NCBI GenBank assembly: GCA_040400005.1 | Contig: JBBARC010000052.1 | Span: 1 to 24,077 of the forward strand | Source: JBBARC01 sp040400005 | GTDB taxonomy: Bacteria; Pseudomonadota; Alphaproteobacteria; Acetobacterales; Acetobacteraceae | Reading direction: 5' to 3' | DNA length: 24,077 nt | In this document: positions 1-6,122 of the stretch, piece after piece | Layout: each line of letters opens with the position of its first letter | Position numbering within the stretch: position 1 is the stretch's first letter | Notes under the pieces: model-generated | The model's input: only the letters and a program-made list of their open reading frames with translations | Database searches by the model: none | Told to the model about the DNA's origin: nothing | Made by a program: the position numbers and the translations under genes

Positions 1-159
1 GCGGGCCAGGCCCATGGCGAGGTCAGCCAGCTCCGCGCACATGCGCATGTGGCGCATGGTGCGTTCGGCGGCGTCTGGCGGTTGGCTGGGCTGGGTTGCA
101 GTCAGGGTTTTGCGGCTTTTACTAGTTAACAATAATAACGATACCGTGAGGCTAGCCAT
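1..159 (-). CDS. hypothetical protein, N-terminal part (runs off window)
   Basis: An open frame of 53 codons reads leftward from an ATG at 159-157 and leaves the window without a stop. It begins MASLTVSLLLLTSK and continues into an Arg/Met/Ala-rich helical stretch (ERTMRHMRMCAELADLAMG). The helical part reminds me of short uncharacterised Acetobacteraceae proteins, but I cannot name a family. The first 13 codons are AT-rich, unlike the GC-rich remainder. No Shine-Dalgarno precedes 159, so the true start may be the inner ATG codons near 94, 85 or 79. Function unknown. Confidence 0.45.
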   Translation of the reverse strand, partial: MASLTVSLLLLTSKSRKTLTATQPSQPPDAAERTMRHMRMCAELADLAMGLAR

Positions 160-385
160 CTAGGCAAGTTATTTTTGTGACTGCTAAAATTTACTGCGTT
201 AATCATGGTCGCTTTTACGATGATGGGCGGATGTTTTCAATGAGCGTAGGCCATGCCGATTGAGGCCGGTGGCGGCGGCTGGGCGTGGGCAGGTCGGCAG
301 GGCGGCTTCCGTTATGCGCCCAAGGTGGTCATCGCCGGGGCAGGGAGACGTGCCTGGAAGCGGACATTCAGTCGCCGCAGTAGCC
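160..385. other. intergenic stretch, no gene seen
   Basis: No convincing gene is present. The left part (about 120-250) is AT-rich, unlike the surrounding DNA. A 12-bp sequence at 358-369 (AAGCGGACATTC) recurs inverted at 1276-1287 on the other side of the transposase gene. Open frames crossing this stretch have no family resemblance. Confidence 0.4.
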
Positions 386-414
386 GTAGCCCGCATGGCC
401 CTTCGCCATGCGGG
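386..414 (+). repeat. REP palindrome with GTAG head, left of the RAYT gene
   Basis: GTAG at 386-389 is followed directly by a perfect 10-bp stem: CCCGCATGGC at 390-399 and GCCATGCGGG at 405-414, with loop CCTTC. A GTAG-type tetranucleotide abutting a GC-rich imperfect or perfect palindrome is the published signature of REP sequences recognised by RAYT proteins. The right partner at 1156-1185 has the same CCCGCATG/CATGCGGG stem in the opposite orientation. Confidence 0.75.
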
Positions 415-464
415 GAACCGGGCAGTGGCACTCCCCGATCACACCACGCTGACACGGGGCCTAG

Positions 465-611
465 TTCCACATGACCTGCAATCGATGATATATTGATTGC
501 GATCTCGCCATGATCTAGAGTGCCGTCATAGTCTCCAATCACGTCCGGTAGCCGCGGATTATCCCTGACCGGAACCTCCAACACGTCGAGGCTAAAGGTA
601 TTGGTAAAATA
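465..611 (-). pseudogene. possible DUF2283 remnant
   Basis: Read leftward, the frame contains Y-(3)-TFSLDVLEVPVRD, then PDVIGDYDG, then EIAINISSIAGHVE. The spacing resembles DUF2283 proteins (YDPxTDTL...V.DYDxxGxxVxIEIxxAS), but there is no proper N-terminus. The presumed start lies inside the 5' end of the RAYT gene. It looks like a decayed small gene invaded or overlapped by the RAYT unit. This rests on eye alignment only and may be coincidence. Confidence 0.22.
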
Positions 612-1125
612 CCGCCGCAATGTCCGTCCAGGCGCCACTTTCTTTTTCACAATGGTGTTGGCCGACCGGCGTTCAACCTGTCTCGTCGCCCATATCCAGC
701 TGTTGCGTGATGCGTTCCGTCAAGTCCGTGCCAAAAAACCGTTTGACATCGATGCCATTGTGGTTTTGCCGGACCATCTGCAGGCGATTTTGACCTTGCC
801 GGAAGGCGACGCGGATTTCCCGCATCGATGGCGGCGCGTCAAAACCGTTTTTACCCAAAGCCTGGGGAAAACTGGCGCTGTGCTGCCGCGACGGGACCGA
901 ACGGGGCGAACTCTGTGGCAAAGACGATTCTGGGAACACACGATTCGTGATGACATCGATTTCGCGCATCATGTTGACTATATTCATTACAACCCGGTCA
1001 AGCACGGTCTTGTGCCGGCGCCGGCCAGCTGGCCACACTCTTCGTTGCATCGCTTTATTCGGCAGGGGGTTTGCGCCAAGGATTGGGGCGGCTCAGCCCA
1101 TGATGGCATTTTTGGTGAGCCCTAA
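601..1125 (+). CDS. REP-associated tyrosine transposase (RAYT), HUH motif altered
   Basis: A 174-residue protein of the IS200/IS605-like Y1 transposase superfamily, RAYT branch. RAYTs bind and nick REP palindromes as single strands and are thought to spread or maintain them. Diagnostic stretches are the N-terminal YRRN-x-RPGATFFFTMVLADRRS, IDAIVVLPDHLQAILTLPEGDADF (residues 50-73) and HVDYIHYNPVKHGLV (124-138), which carries the catalytic tyrosine (Y127 or Y130). In relatives the metal-binding motif is HLH; here it is H59-L-Q61, so the second histidine is replaced. The start is TTG at 601 (or GTG/ATG further in), with AAAGG at 594-598. The gene sits between opposed REP palindromes, as expected for a single-copy REPtron. 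Family assignment is strong; catalytic activity is doubtful. Confidence 0.85.
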   Translation: MVKYRRNVRPGATFFFTMVLADRRSTCLVAHIQLLRDAFRQVRAKKPFDIDAIVVLPDHLQAILTLPEGDADFPHRWRRVKTVFTQSLGKTGAVLPRRDRTGRTLWQRRFWEHTIRDDIDFAHHVDYIHYNPVKHGLVPAPASWPHSSLHRFIRQGVCAKDWGGSAHDGIFGEP

Positions 1126-1155
1126 TGGCTGTCAGAATGTGGGTCTGGCTCCGTC

Positions 1156-1185
1156 CCCGCATGAGCAAGAGCTCATGCGGGCTAT
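1156..1185 (-). repeat. REP palindrome, right of the RAYT gene, inverted
   Basis: The stem is 11 bp: CCCGCATGAGC at 1156-1166 pairs with GCTCATGCGGG at 1171-1181 around loop AAGA. It is followed by CTAT, one base off CTAC, the complement of the GTAG head seen in the left REP. It therefore lies in opposite orientation to 386-414 and brackets the RAYT gene. It could also help end RAYT transcription. Confidence 0.7.
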
Positions 1186-1257
1186 GCTGGCTAGTCACCC
1201 GGACCAGGCGGCTAAGCGCCCTTTATCGTCATCCAGCCATTGATGCGACCACCCGAC

Positions 1258-1289
1258 AGCGGACTTAATCGGAGCGAATGTCCGCTTTT
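1258..1289 (+). terminator. hairpin with T-run downstream of RAYT
   Basis: AGCGGAC at 1258-1264 pairs with GTCCGCT at 1280-1286 and is followed by TTTT. The 15-nt loop is long, so folding is moderate. The right arm overlaps the 12-bp sequence that recurs inverted at 358-369, so it may instead be the border of a mobile unit. Confidence 0.35.
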
Positions 1290-1457
1290 CGGGGTTGATC
1301 ACCCAAAGCAGACAGACAGCTTTCGGCCAAGTCCGGCCATTAACCAAAATTCAAACTGACCCACTCCTCAGTACCGCCCAAACTTGACACGCATCCGCCC
1401 CACGCCGTTGCATCACCCGTTGCACGCCCCTGGTGGCGCGCCGCCGCTGCCGGGGGT
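1290..1457. other. intergenic stretch with possible insertion-sequence debris
   Basis: No gene is supported. On the reverse strand, about 1335-1390 reads GTCAAGTTTGGGCGG... followed by GTGGGTCAGTTTGAATTTTG. This resembles the ends of some IS21-like elements, but no paired end, duplication or transposase was found, so it is at most an old scar. Confidence 0.2.
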
Positions 1458-1475
1458 TTGTGTTGCCCAATACCC

Positions 1476-2801
1476 ATGCCTAACCGCCGCGCCCGAGCCA
1501 GGCCCCGCATCCGCCCCCGCGTGCGTTGGGCAATCTTTGCCTTTCTGTTCGCCTTCACGTTTATGGCCTATGTCCAGCGCACCGCCATATCGGTGGCCGC
1601 CATCCCCATCATGCCGGCACTCGGCCTGTCGCAGGTGCAAATCGGCTGGCTCGAAACCGCGTTTCTGGTCAGCTACACCGCCCTGCAATTACCCGGCGCC
1701 CTGGTCGGCCAGGCGATCGGCGCGCGTGCCATGTTCACCGCGTCCGGCGCCATTGCCGTGGCCGCGACCCTTGCTATCCCCATCCTACCCAGCATGGCCA
1801 CCGGCACCTGGCTGTTTGTGGCCCTTCTCGCCGCCCAGTTCATGCTCGGTGCCATGCAGGCGCCGCTATTCGCGATCCTCACCGCCACTTTGCAACGCTG
1901 GTTCCCGCGCCGCCAATGGGCACTCACCCAAGGCTTAACCACCGGCGGCGTGGGGTTGGGCGGGGCGGCCGCACCACCGCTGATCGCGTCCCTCATGGTG
2001 CTCGCCGGCTGGCGCTGGGCGCTGGTTTTGGTCGCACTCCCGGCCATTCCGCTGGTCGCGTTGTGGTGGTGGCATGGCCGCGACCAGCCGCATCATCACC
2101 GCAAGGTGACTGCCGATGAACTGGCCGAGCTCGATGCTGCCACCCACGATATCACCGTGGTGGCACTTTCGTGGCAGCGCCTCGGCCGCCTGCTGACCAA
2201 CCCCCACTTGGCCGGGCTCACCCTGTCGTACCTAGCGATGAACATCGTGTTTTATCTCATCACCAACTGGAGTTTTTTGTATTTGGTCCAGGCCCGTCAC
2301 TTTTCGCTGCTGCAAAGCGGCCTGGCGACATCTTTGCCGTTGCTGGCGGGGGCTCTGGGGGCCGCCCTGGGCGGGTTTGCCGCCAGTGCCGCCAGTGCGC
2401 GCTTTGGTCCGCGCCGCGGGTTGCGCCTAGTGCCGCTGCTCACCTTGCCGGCCGCTGGGATTTTGCTGCTGTTATCGGTGCAGGCGCACGCGGCCGGCTG
2501 GGCGCTGGCCGGGCTATCACTGGCGTTTGGTTTGCTAGAAATGAACGAAGCCTGTTTTTGGGCCGCTGCCATGGAAATTGGCAGTGTCGATGCCGGTGCC
2601 GCCAGCGCCATTCTTAACACCGGGGGTAATCTGGGTGGCATCATTGCAACGCCCACGGTCGCGGCGTTGTCGATGCATGGTGATTGGTCCACGCCCTTTA
2701 CCTTGGGTGCCGCCGGCGCGCTGGTCAGTGCAGCGATTTGGCTGCTCATTACCCCCCAACCGCCATCGCTACTGGATAAATCTGTGCAAAATACGAGTTG
2801 A
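1476..2801 (+). CDS. MFS transporter, anion:cation symporter-like
   Basis: A 441-residue inner-membrane protein with about twelve hydrophobic segments in two halves of six, separated by a hydrophilic loop near residues 195-230 (GRDQPHHHRKVTADELAEL). The first helix segment with AYVQRTAISVAAIPIM, followed by GLSQVQIGWLETAFLVSYTALQLPGALVGQ, matches the N-half pattern of the ACS family (hexuronate, glucarate and other organic anion carriers), including the early Arg. The substrate cannot be told from sequence. An upstream in-frame ATG at 1458 is possible. I chose 1476 because MPNRRARARPR gives a usual short basic leader; no clear ribosome site supports either. The gene stands alone on the plus strand. 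Confidence 0.8.
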   Translation: MPNRRARARPRIRPRVRWAIFAFLFAFTFMAYVQRTAISVAAIPIMPALGLSQVQIGWLETAFLVSYTALQLPGALVGQAIGARAMFTASGAIAVAATLAIPILPSMATGTWLFVALLAAQFMLGAMQAPLFAILTATLQRWFPRRQWALTQGLTTGGVGLGGAAAPPLIASLMVLAGWRWALVLVALPAIPLVALWWWHGRDQPHHHRKVTADELAELDAATHDITVVALSWQRLGRLLTNPHLAGLTLSYLAMNIVFYLITNWSFLYLVQARHFSLLQSGLATSLPLLAGALGAALGGFAASAASARFGPRRGLRLVPLLTLPAAGILLLLSVQAHAAGWALAGLSLAFGLLEMNEACFWAAAMEIGSVDAGAASAILNTGGNLGGIIATPTVAALSMHGDWSTPFTLGAAGALVSAAIWLLITPQPPSLLDKSVQNTS

Positions 2802-2804
2802 TGA

Positions 2805-2818
2805 GGCGCTATAGCGCC
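2805..2818. terminator. perfect palindrome after the MFS gene
   Basis: GGCGCTATAGCGCC is a 14-bp perfect palindrome starting 3 bases after the MFS stop codon. No T-run follows on the plus strand (ACAAAAAATG follows), so intrinsic termination is uncertain. It may be a stability hairpin. Confidence 0.3.
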
Positions 2819-2860
2819 ACAAAAAATGTTCAAGTAATAAGCACAACAAAATATAGATCG

Positions 2861-2881
2861 TTAAAATACGCCCCTTGGGCG
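2861..2881 (-). terminator. terminator of the methyltransferase gene (reverse strand)
   Basis: Read leftward, a CGCCC/GGGCG stem (2877-2881 with 2869-2873) is followed by TATTTTAA. It lies about 40 bases past the stop of the reverse-strand methyltransferase gene. The stem is short but well placed and followed by a U-rich tail. Confidence 0.45.
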
Positions 2882-2918
2882 CGCGTGCCCGCGATCGCGT
2901 AAGCTCCTGGCTCGAAAC

Positions 2919-3701
2919 CTAACCGGCCCAACCGCTGATCGTCGCGATATGCAGGCTGATCGGCATCGCGGCACCATTGCCGCCCAACCGCGCAAGGGCT
3001 GCTGCAAACATCGCGCCTCCCCGGATGCGCTTATCGCGCAACCCAACCGCATTGGATTCGCCCGCCGCCTGCAGATCGCGCAGCAGGGCCAGCGGCGTTG
3101 CATAGCTCAACAAAACCTCGTCGGCATCGGCCACCGGCAAGGCGAAGCCGGCGCGCTGCATCAGCCCGGCGCAATCGCGCAGGTCAGGAAATGGCGATAC
3201 CCGCGGTGATGCGCCGCCGTAAATCTCCGTTTCGGCCGCCATCAGCGCGTGGCGTAACGCCCCCAGTGTTGGCAGCACCGGCAGGTTTGCCAAAAAAAAT
3301 CCGCCCGGTTTTAACGCCCGGCGGATCTGAATAAGTGCGCCAGGCAGGTCATTCACCCAATGCAGCGATAGGCACGCCACCACCAGATCAAAACTTGCCG
3401 GGGCAAAGGGCAGGCATTCGGCATCGCCGGCCACCGCCACCCCGCCGCCAATCGCCGCCAGTGCTGGCGCAACGTCCATCGACACCACGGTCATGCCACG
3501 GGCGCTCAACGCACCGCCAACCACGCCGCGGCCGCCAATCTCTAAGGCGTGCTGAAAGGCCGCCGTGGTATCATCCAGCCGGTCCAGCAACCGCGCGCTG
3601 GCCTCCTGCAGTATCGGCAGCACACGATGCACCCGCCTGGCCGCCCGGCTGCGGTGGGCGCGCACCGCGCGCCGGTCAAAAATCTCCATACCATCATCCA
3701 T
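2919..3701 (-). CDS. class I SAM-dependent methyltransferase, BioC/NDUFAF5-like
   Basis: A 260-residue Rossmann methyltransferase. It starts with IFDRRAVRAHRSRAARR, the usual beginning of the NDUFAF5-like group. The SAM motif I region ALEIGGRGVVGG (residues 52-63) is degenerate compared with the usual E/DxGxGxG. Conserved later blocks are CLPFAPASFDLVVACLSLHWVNDLPGALIQIRRALKPGGFFLA and the C-terminal GGASPRVSPF. NDUFAF5 hydroxylates an arginine of a complex I subunit, and BioC methylates malonyl-ACP; which reaction applies here is unknown. The start is ATG at 3701 or, giving MEIFDRR, at 3689. It is divergent from comF, a common neighbour in alphaproteobacteria. The C-terminus is shorter than I expect for the family. 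Confidence 0.78.
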   Translation of the reverse strand: MDDGMEIFDRRAVRAHRSRAARRVHRVLPILQEASARLLDRLDDTTAAFQHALEIGGRGVVGGALSARGMTVVSMDVAPALAAIGGGVAVAGDAECLPFAPASFDLVVACLSLHWVNDLPGALIQIRRALKPGGFFLANLPVLPTLGALRHALMAAETEIYGGASPRVSPFPDLRDCAGLMQRAGFALPVADADEVLLSYATPLALLRDLQAAGESNAVGLRDKRIRGGAMFAAALARLGGNGAAMPISLHIATISGWAG

Positions 3702-3795
3702 GCGGTCAACGGCTACCCCTAACCCCCGCCCGCCTCAAGCCTGGTTGCACGCAAATATATTGTTTAATCGCAACAAAATCGGCTATGCCGCAGTC

Positions 3796-4575
3796 ATGCG
3801 CAACCGCCTCCGCCAAATCGTTCATCTCTGCGGCCTGCATGCGCTTAATACGCTGATCCCGGCGACATGTGCGCTGTGCCCAACCCAGGTTGGCGGCGCC
3901 GGCCAACTTTGCGCCGCCTGCTTTGCCAAACTCACCTTCATCACCGAACCTGCCTGCCAGCACTGTGGCTTGCCGTTCGAAACCCCCAGCCACGCGGTGC
4001 GCGCGGGCAGTTGCCCGGCCTGCGCGGTTAACCCCCCGCTATGGCGCGCCGCCCGCGCGGCCTTTCTCTATGATGATCACGGCCGCCGCCTGGTGTTGGG
4101 CTTAAAGCACGGTGGCCGCGAAGAAACCGCCACCATGCTGGCCCACCACATGGCCCGTGCCGGCGGTGCTTTGCTGGCGCAAGCCGATATGCTGGTGCCG
4201 GTGCCGCTGCACCGCAGCCGGCGGATCGCACGGCGTTACAATCAGGCCGCCCTGCTGGCGCAGGCGCTAGGCCGCGTGTGCGCCATTTCCGTGGTGGCGG
4301 ATGCCCTGCGCCGGCCGCGTGCCACCCCATTTTTAGGCACGCTCAGCGCGGTTCGCCGGGCCGAGATGCTGCGCGGCGCCTTCGCCATAAACCTGCGCCA
4401 CGCCGCACGCCTGAAAGGCGCGCGCATTATACTGGTCGATGATGTGCTCACCTCGGGTGCCACGGCCACCGTCTGCACCGATGTTTTGCTCGGCGCCGGC
4501 GCCGCCCATGTCGATGTGTTAGTCGCCTGCCGCGTGCCCCCACCTTCGTTCAACGTCGCGCCCGACACTATTTAA
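3796..4575 (+). CDS. comF: ComF family phosphoribosyltransferase-like protein
   Basis: A 259-residue protein. The N-terminal zinc-ribbon region has paired cysteines C25/C28, C39/C42, C54/C57 and C73/C76. The C-terminal phosphoribosyltransferase fold carries the PRPP loop VDDVLTSGATA at residues 214-224, preceded by the hydrophobic strand RIIL, and PVPLHRSRRIARRYNQA near 135-151 typical of ComF/GntX. ComF helps move imported single-stranded DNA into the cytoplasm in naturally competent bacteria. In others its role is unclear, so competence is not implied. I chose ATG 3796 because the longer frame upstream runs antisense through the methyltransferase gene and lacks any domain. It heads the comF-grxC-DUF1178-DUF2147 cluster. 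Confidence 0.85.
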   Translation: MRNRLRQIVHLCGLHALNTLIPATCALCPTQVGGAGQLCAACFAKLTFITEPACQHCGLPFETPSHAVRAGSCPACAVNPPLWRAARAAFLYDDHGRRLVLGLKHGGREETATMLAHHMARAGGALLAQADMLVPVPLHRSRRIARRYNQAALLAQALGRVCAISVVADALRRPRATPFLGTLSAVRRAEMLRGAFAINLRHAARLKGARIILVDDVLTSGATATVCTDVLLGAGAAHVDVLVACRVPPPSFNVAPDTI

Positions 4576-4662
4576 AGCTGCGTCCTAAACCCAATGTTAG
4601 GTATTGTTGCTCAATCTGAGACATGCTCCATCGGATCCACCTGCCCATACCCCGCCACGTTT

Positions 4663-4667
4663 AAGGA
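4663..4667 (+). promoter_or_regulatory. ribosome binding site deciding the grxC start
   Basis: AAGGA lies 7 bases before ATG 4675. It rules out the upstream in-frame ATG at 4594, which has no such site and would add an unconserved leader. Confidence 0.6.
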
Positions 4668-4674
4668 CCATCCC

Positions 4675-4983
4675 ATGCCGCACACCCTGCCTGCCGCGCC
4701 AGATGCCGCACTTGCCCCAGATGGCGCACTTGCTATCGAAATCTACACTCAGCCCTGGTGCCCCTACTGCACCCGTGCGCTTACTCTTCTTAGCGAAAAA
4801 GCCGTGGCCTTCACCGAAATCCCCGCCCCCCCCGGCAGCGCCAAACGCGCCGAGGCCAAGCTGCGCGCCGGTGGTGCAACCGCAGTGCCGCAAATTTTCA
4901 TCAACGGCCAGCACATCGGCGGCAGCGACGACCTCCGCGCGCTCGATCGCGCCGGCAAACTCGATGCATTGCTCAGGCGCTAA
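4675..4983 (+). CDS. grxC: glutaredoxin 3
   Basis: A 102-residue dithiol glutaredoxin that reduces disulfides in the cytoplasm using glutathione. The CPYC active site is at residues 29-32 after IEIYTQPW, and the glutathione-binding TAVPQIFINGQHIGGSDDL stretch lies near residues 73-91. The protein ends shortly after DLRALDRAGKLDALL, as is usual for GrxC. An alanine-rich leader of about 17 residues precedes the fold. It lies 100 bp after comF and before the DUF1178 gene, the order commonly seen in alphaproteobacteria (often with a nitrilase-like gene, absent here). Confidence 0.93.
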   Translation: MPHTLPAAPDAALAPDGALAIEIYTQPWCPYCTRALTLLSEKAVAFTEIPAPPGSAKRAEAKLRAGGATAVPQIFINGQHIGGSDDLRALDRAGKLDALLRR

Positions 4984-5050
4984 GCGGTATGTTGCGGCGC
5001 ATCCGGCTTTACCCGTATCTTAACGCAATGTGTATGTTTGGTGTTTTGCC

Positions 5051-5620
5051 ATGATTCATTATGCGGTGCGCTGCACCGGTGGGCATGAATTCGATGGCTG
5101 GTTCAAAAGCAGTGCCGCCTTCGATGCGCAATGCGCCACCGGCCTGATCGAATGCCCGGTTTGCGCCTCAACCACGGTTACCCGCGCCATGATGGCGCCA
5201 CGGGTTGGCCGCGGCATTGCCGCCCCAACCGGCAATCCAGCCCTGATCAGCGCGCCTGGGCAGCCGTCGCCGCCTCCCCTTGCCGCGGCCATGAGCCCAT
5301 CCCCCGCCGCGGCAACAGCGCAGGCCCCGGCGGCACATACATCGTCAGGCGGCGTGCCCGTGCCTGCCCCAATCTCCCCCACCGATGCCGCCCGCATGCC
5401 CGACGGCGTGCGCGTCATGCTGCAGCGCCTGCGCGCCGAGGTGGAACGCAACTGCGATTACGTCGGCCCGCATTTTGCGGCCGAAGCCCGCCGCATCCAT
5501 CTCGGCAAAACAGAGGCCCGCGCAATCTATGGCGAAACCACCCCAAGTGAAGCCGAAAGCCTGGCCGAAGACGGCATCTCCTGCGCAAGCCTGCCCTGGG
5601 TGCCGCGCGCCGATGGCTAA
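5051..5620 (+). CDS. DUF1178 family protein
   Basis: A 189-residue protein with the DUF1178 pattern. The N-terminal IHYAVRCTGGHEFDGWF is followed by a second cysteine pair in ECPVCAST (rubredoxin-like CxxC). A low-complexity Pro/Ala linker spans about residues 55-110. The conserved C-terminal block contains RAEVERNCDYVGPHFAAEARRIHLG, then ARAIYGETTPSEAESLAEDG. The linker is longer than in most family members I recall. Function unknown; the four-cysteine N-terminus suggests metal binding. The in-frame ATG at 5030 is rejected because family members start at MIHY. The last 8 bases overlap the start of the next gene, implying translational coupling. Confidence 0.88.
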   Translation: MIHYAVRCTGGHEFDGWFKSSAAFDAQCATGLIECPVCASTTVTRAMMAPRVGRGIAAPTGNPALISAPGQPSPPPLAAAMSPSPAAATAQAPAAHTSSGGVPVPAPISPTDAARMPDGVRVMLQRLRAEVERNCDYVGPHFAAEARRIHLGKTEARAIYGETTPSEAESLAEDGISCASLPWVPRADG

Positions 5621-6122
5621 GCGTTGGGCGGTAGTGCTGGCGTTGACACTCGCGGCAACCGTGGCCCTCGGCCCCGCCCACGCCGAACCGCAGGCTACCC
5701 CCGTGCAACAGGCTACCCCCGTGCAACAGGCTATCCCCGTGCAAGCCGCTGTTCTCGGCCAATGGCTCACCGCTGATGCCAAAGGCGTTATTCGCATCGC
5801 CCCCTGCGGCACCGCGATCTGCGGCACCGTTGCCGGGGTGTCCGAATTCGCAGCAGACGGCCAAGGCCCCAAAGGTGCCGATGGCAAACCCACCTGCGAG
5901 CGCGTCATCATCAAAGACATGCGCCCCGGCGACGATGGCAAACTGCACGGCACCGTCACCGACCCCGGTGACGATAAAATCTACACCGCCCAAATGTCGA
6001 TCGGCGATAGCGGCGAGTTACGCCTGCGCGGCTACATCGGCATCCCCATGCTCGGCCGCACCGAAACCTGGACCCGCGTCAAAGCCAGCATCAGCAAGGA
6101 TTGCCGCTTCACCACCGGCTAG
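5613..6122 (+). CDS. DUF2147 family secreted protein
   Basis: A 169-residue protein. A signal peptide covers about residues 1-24 (AKRWAVVLALTLAATVALG, then AHA). The DUF2147 domain follows: VLGQWLTADAKGVIRIAPCG, then ICGTVAG, KPTCERVIIKDM and GTVTDPGDDKIYTAQM, then LRLRGYIGIPMLGRTETWTR. Paired cysteines suggest disulfides in the periplasm. Between signal and domain lies the triplicated ATPVQQ segment encoded by an 18-bp repeat. The ATG overlaps the end of the DUF1178 gene by 8 bp. The last 105 bp lie antisense to the end of the 6018-7319 frame. Function of the family is not established. Confidence 0.85.
   Translation: MAKRWAVVLALTLAATVALGPAHAEPQATPVQQATPVQQAIPVQAAVLGQWLTADAKGVIRIAPCGTAICGTVAGVSEFAADGQGPKGADGKPTCERVIIKDMRPGDDGKLHGTVTDPGDDKIYTAQMSIGDSGELRLRGYIGIPMLGRTETWTRVKASISKDCRFTTG
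5691..5744 (+). repeat. three 18-bp tandem repeats in the DUF2147 gene
   Basis: Three units starting CAGGCTA at 5691, 5709 and 5727 encode ATPVQQ, ATPVQQ and AIPVQ. The first two are identical and the third has one substitution (C to T). Being 18 bp, copy changes keep the frame and only alter the length of the linker after the signal peptide. Confidence 0.85.

Noticed and set aside
312..650. 112-residue reverse-strand frame overlapping the RAYT 5' end as an intact gene
   Set aside because: Only the 465-611 part has any family-like pattern; the rest is antisense to REP and RAYT sequence and has no ribosome site, so it is reported only as a possible remnant.
1335..1390. Insertion sequence of the IS21 family
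   Set aside because: Only one end-like sequence is seen, with no partner, target duplication or transposase; kept as a comment on the intergenic region only.
5385..5612. Longer start for the DUF2147 protein
   Set aside because: This extension is out of frame within DUF1178 coding sequence; a signal peptide begins exactly at ATG 5613.
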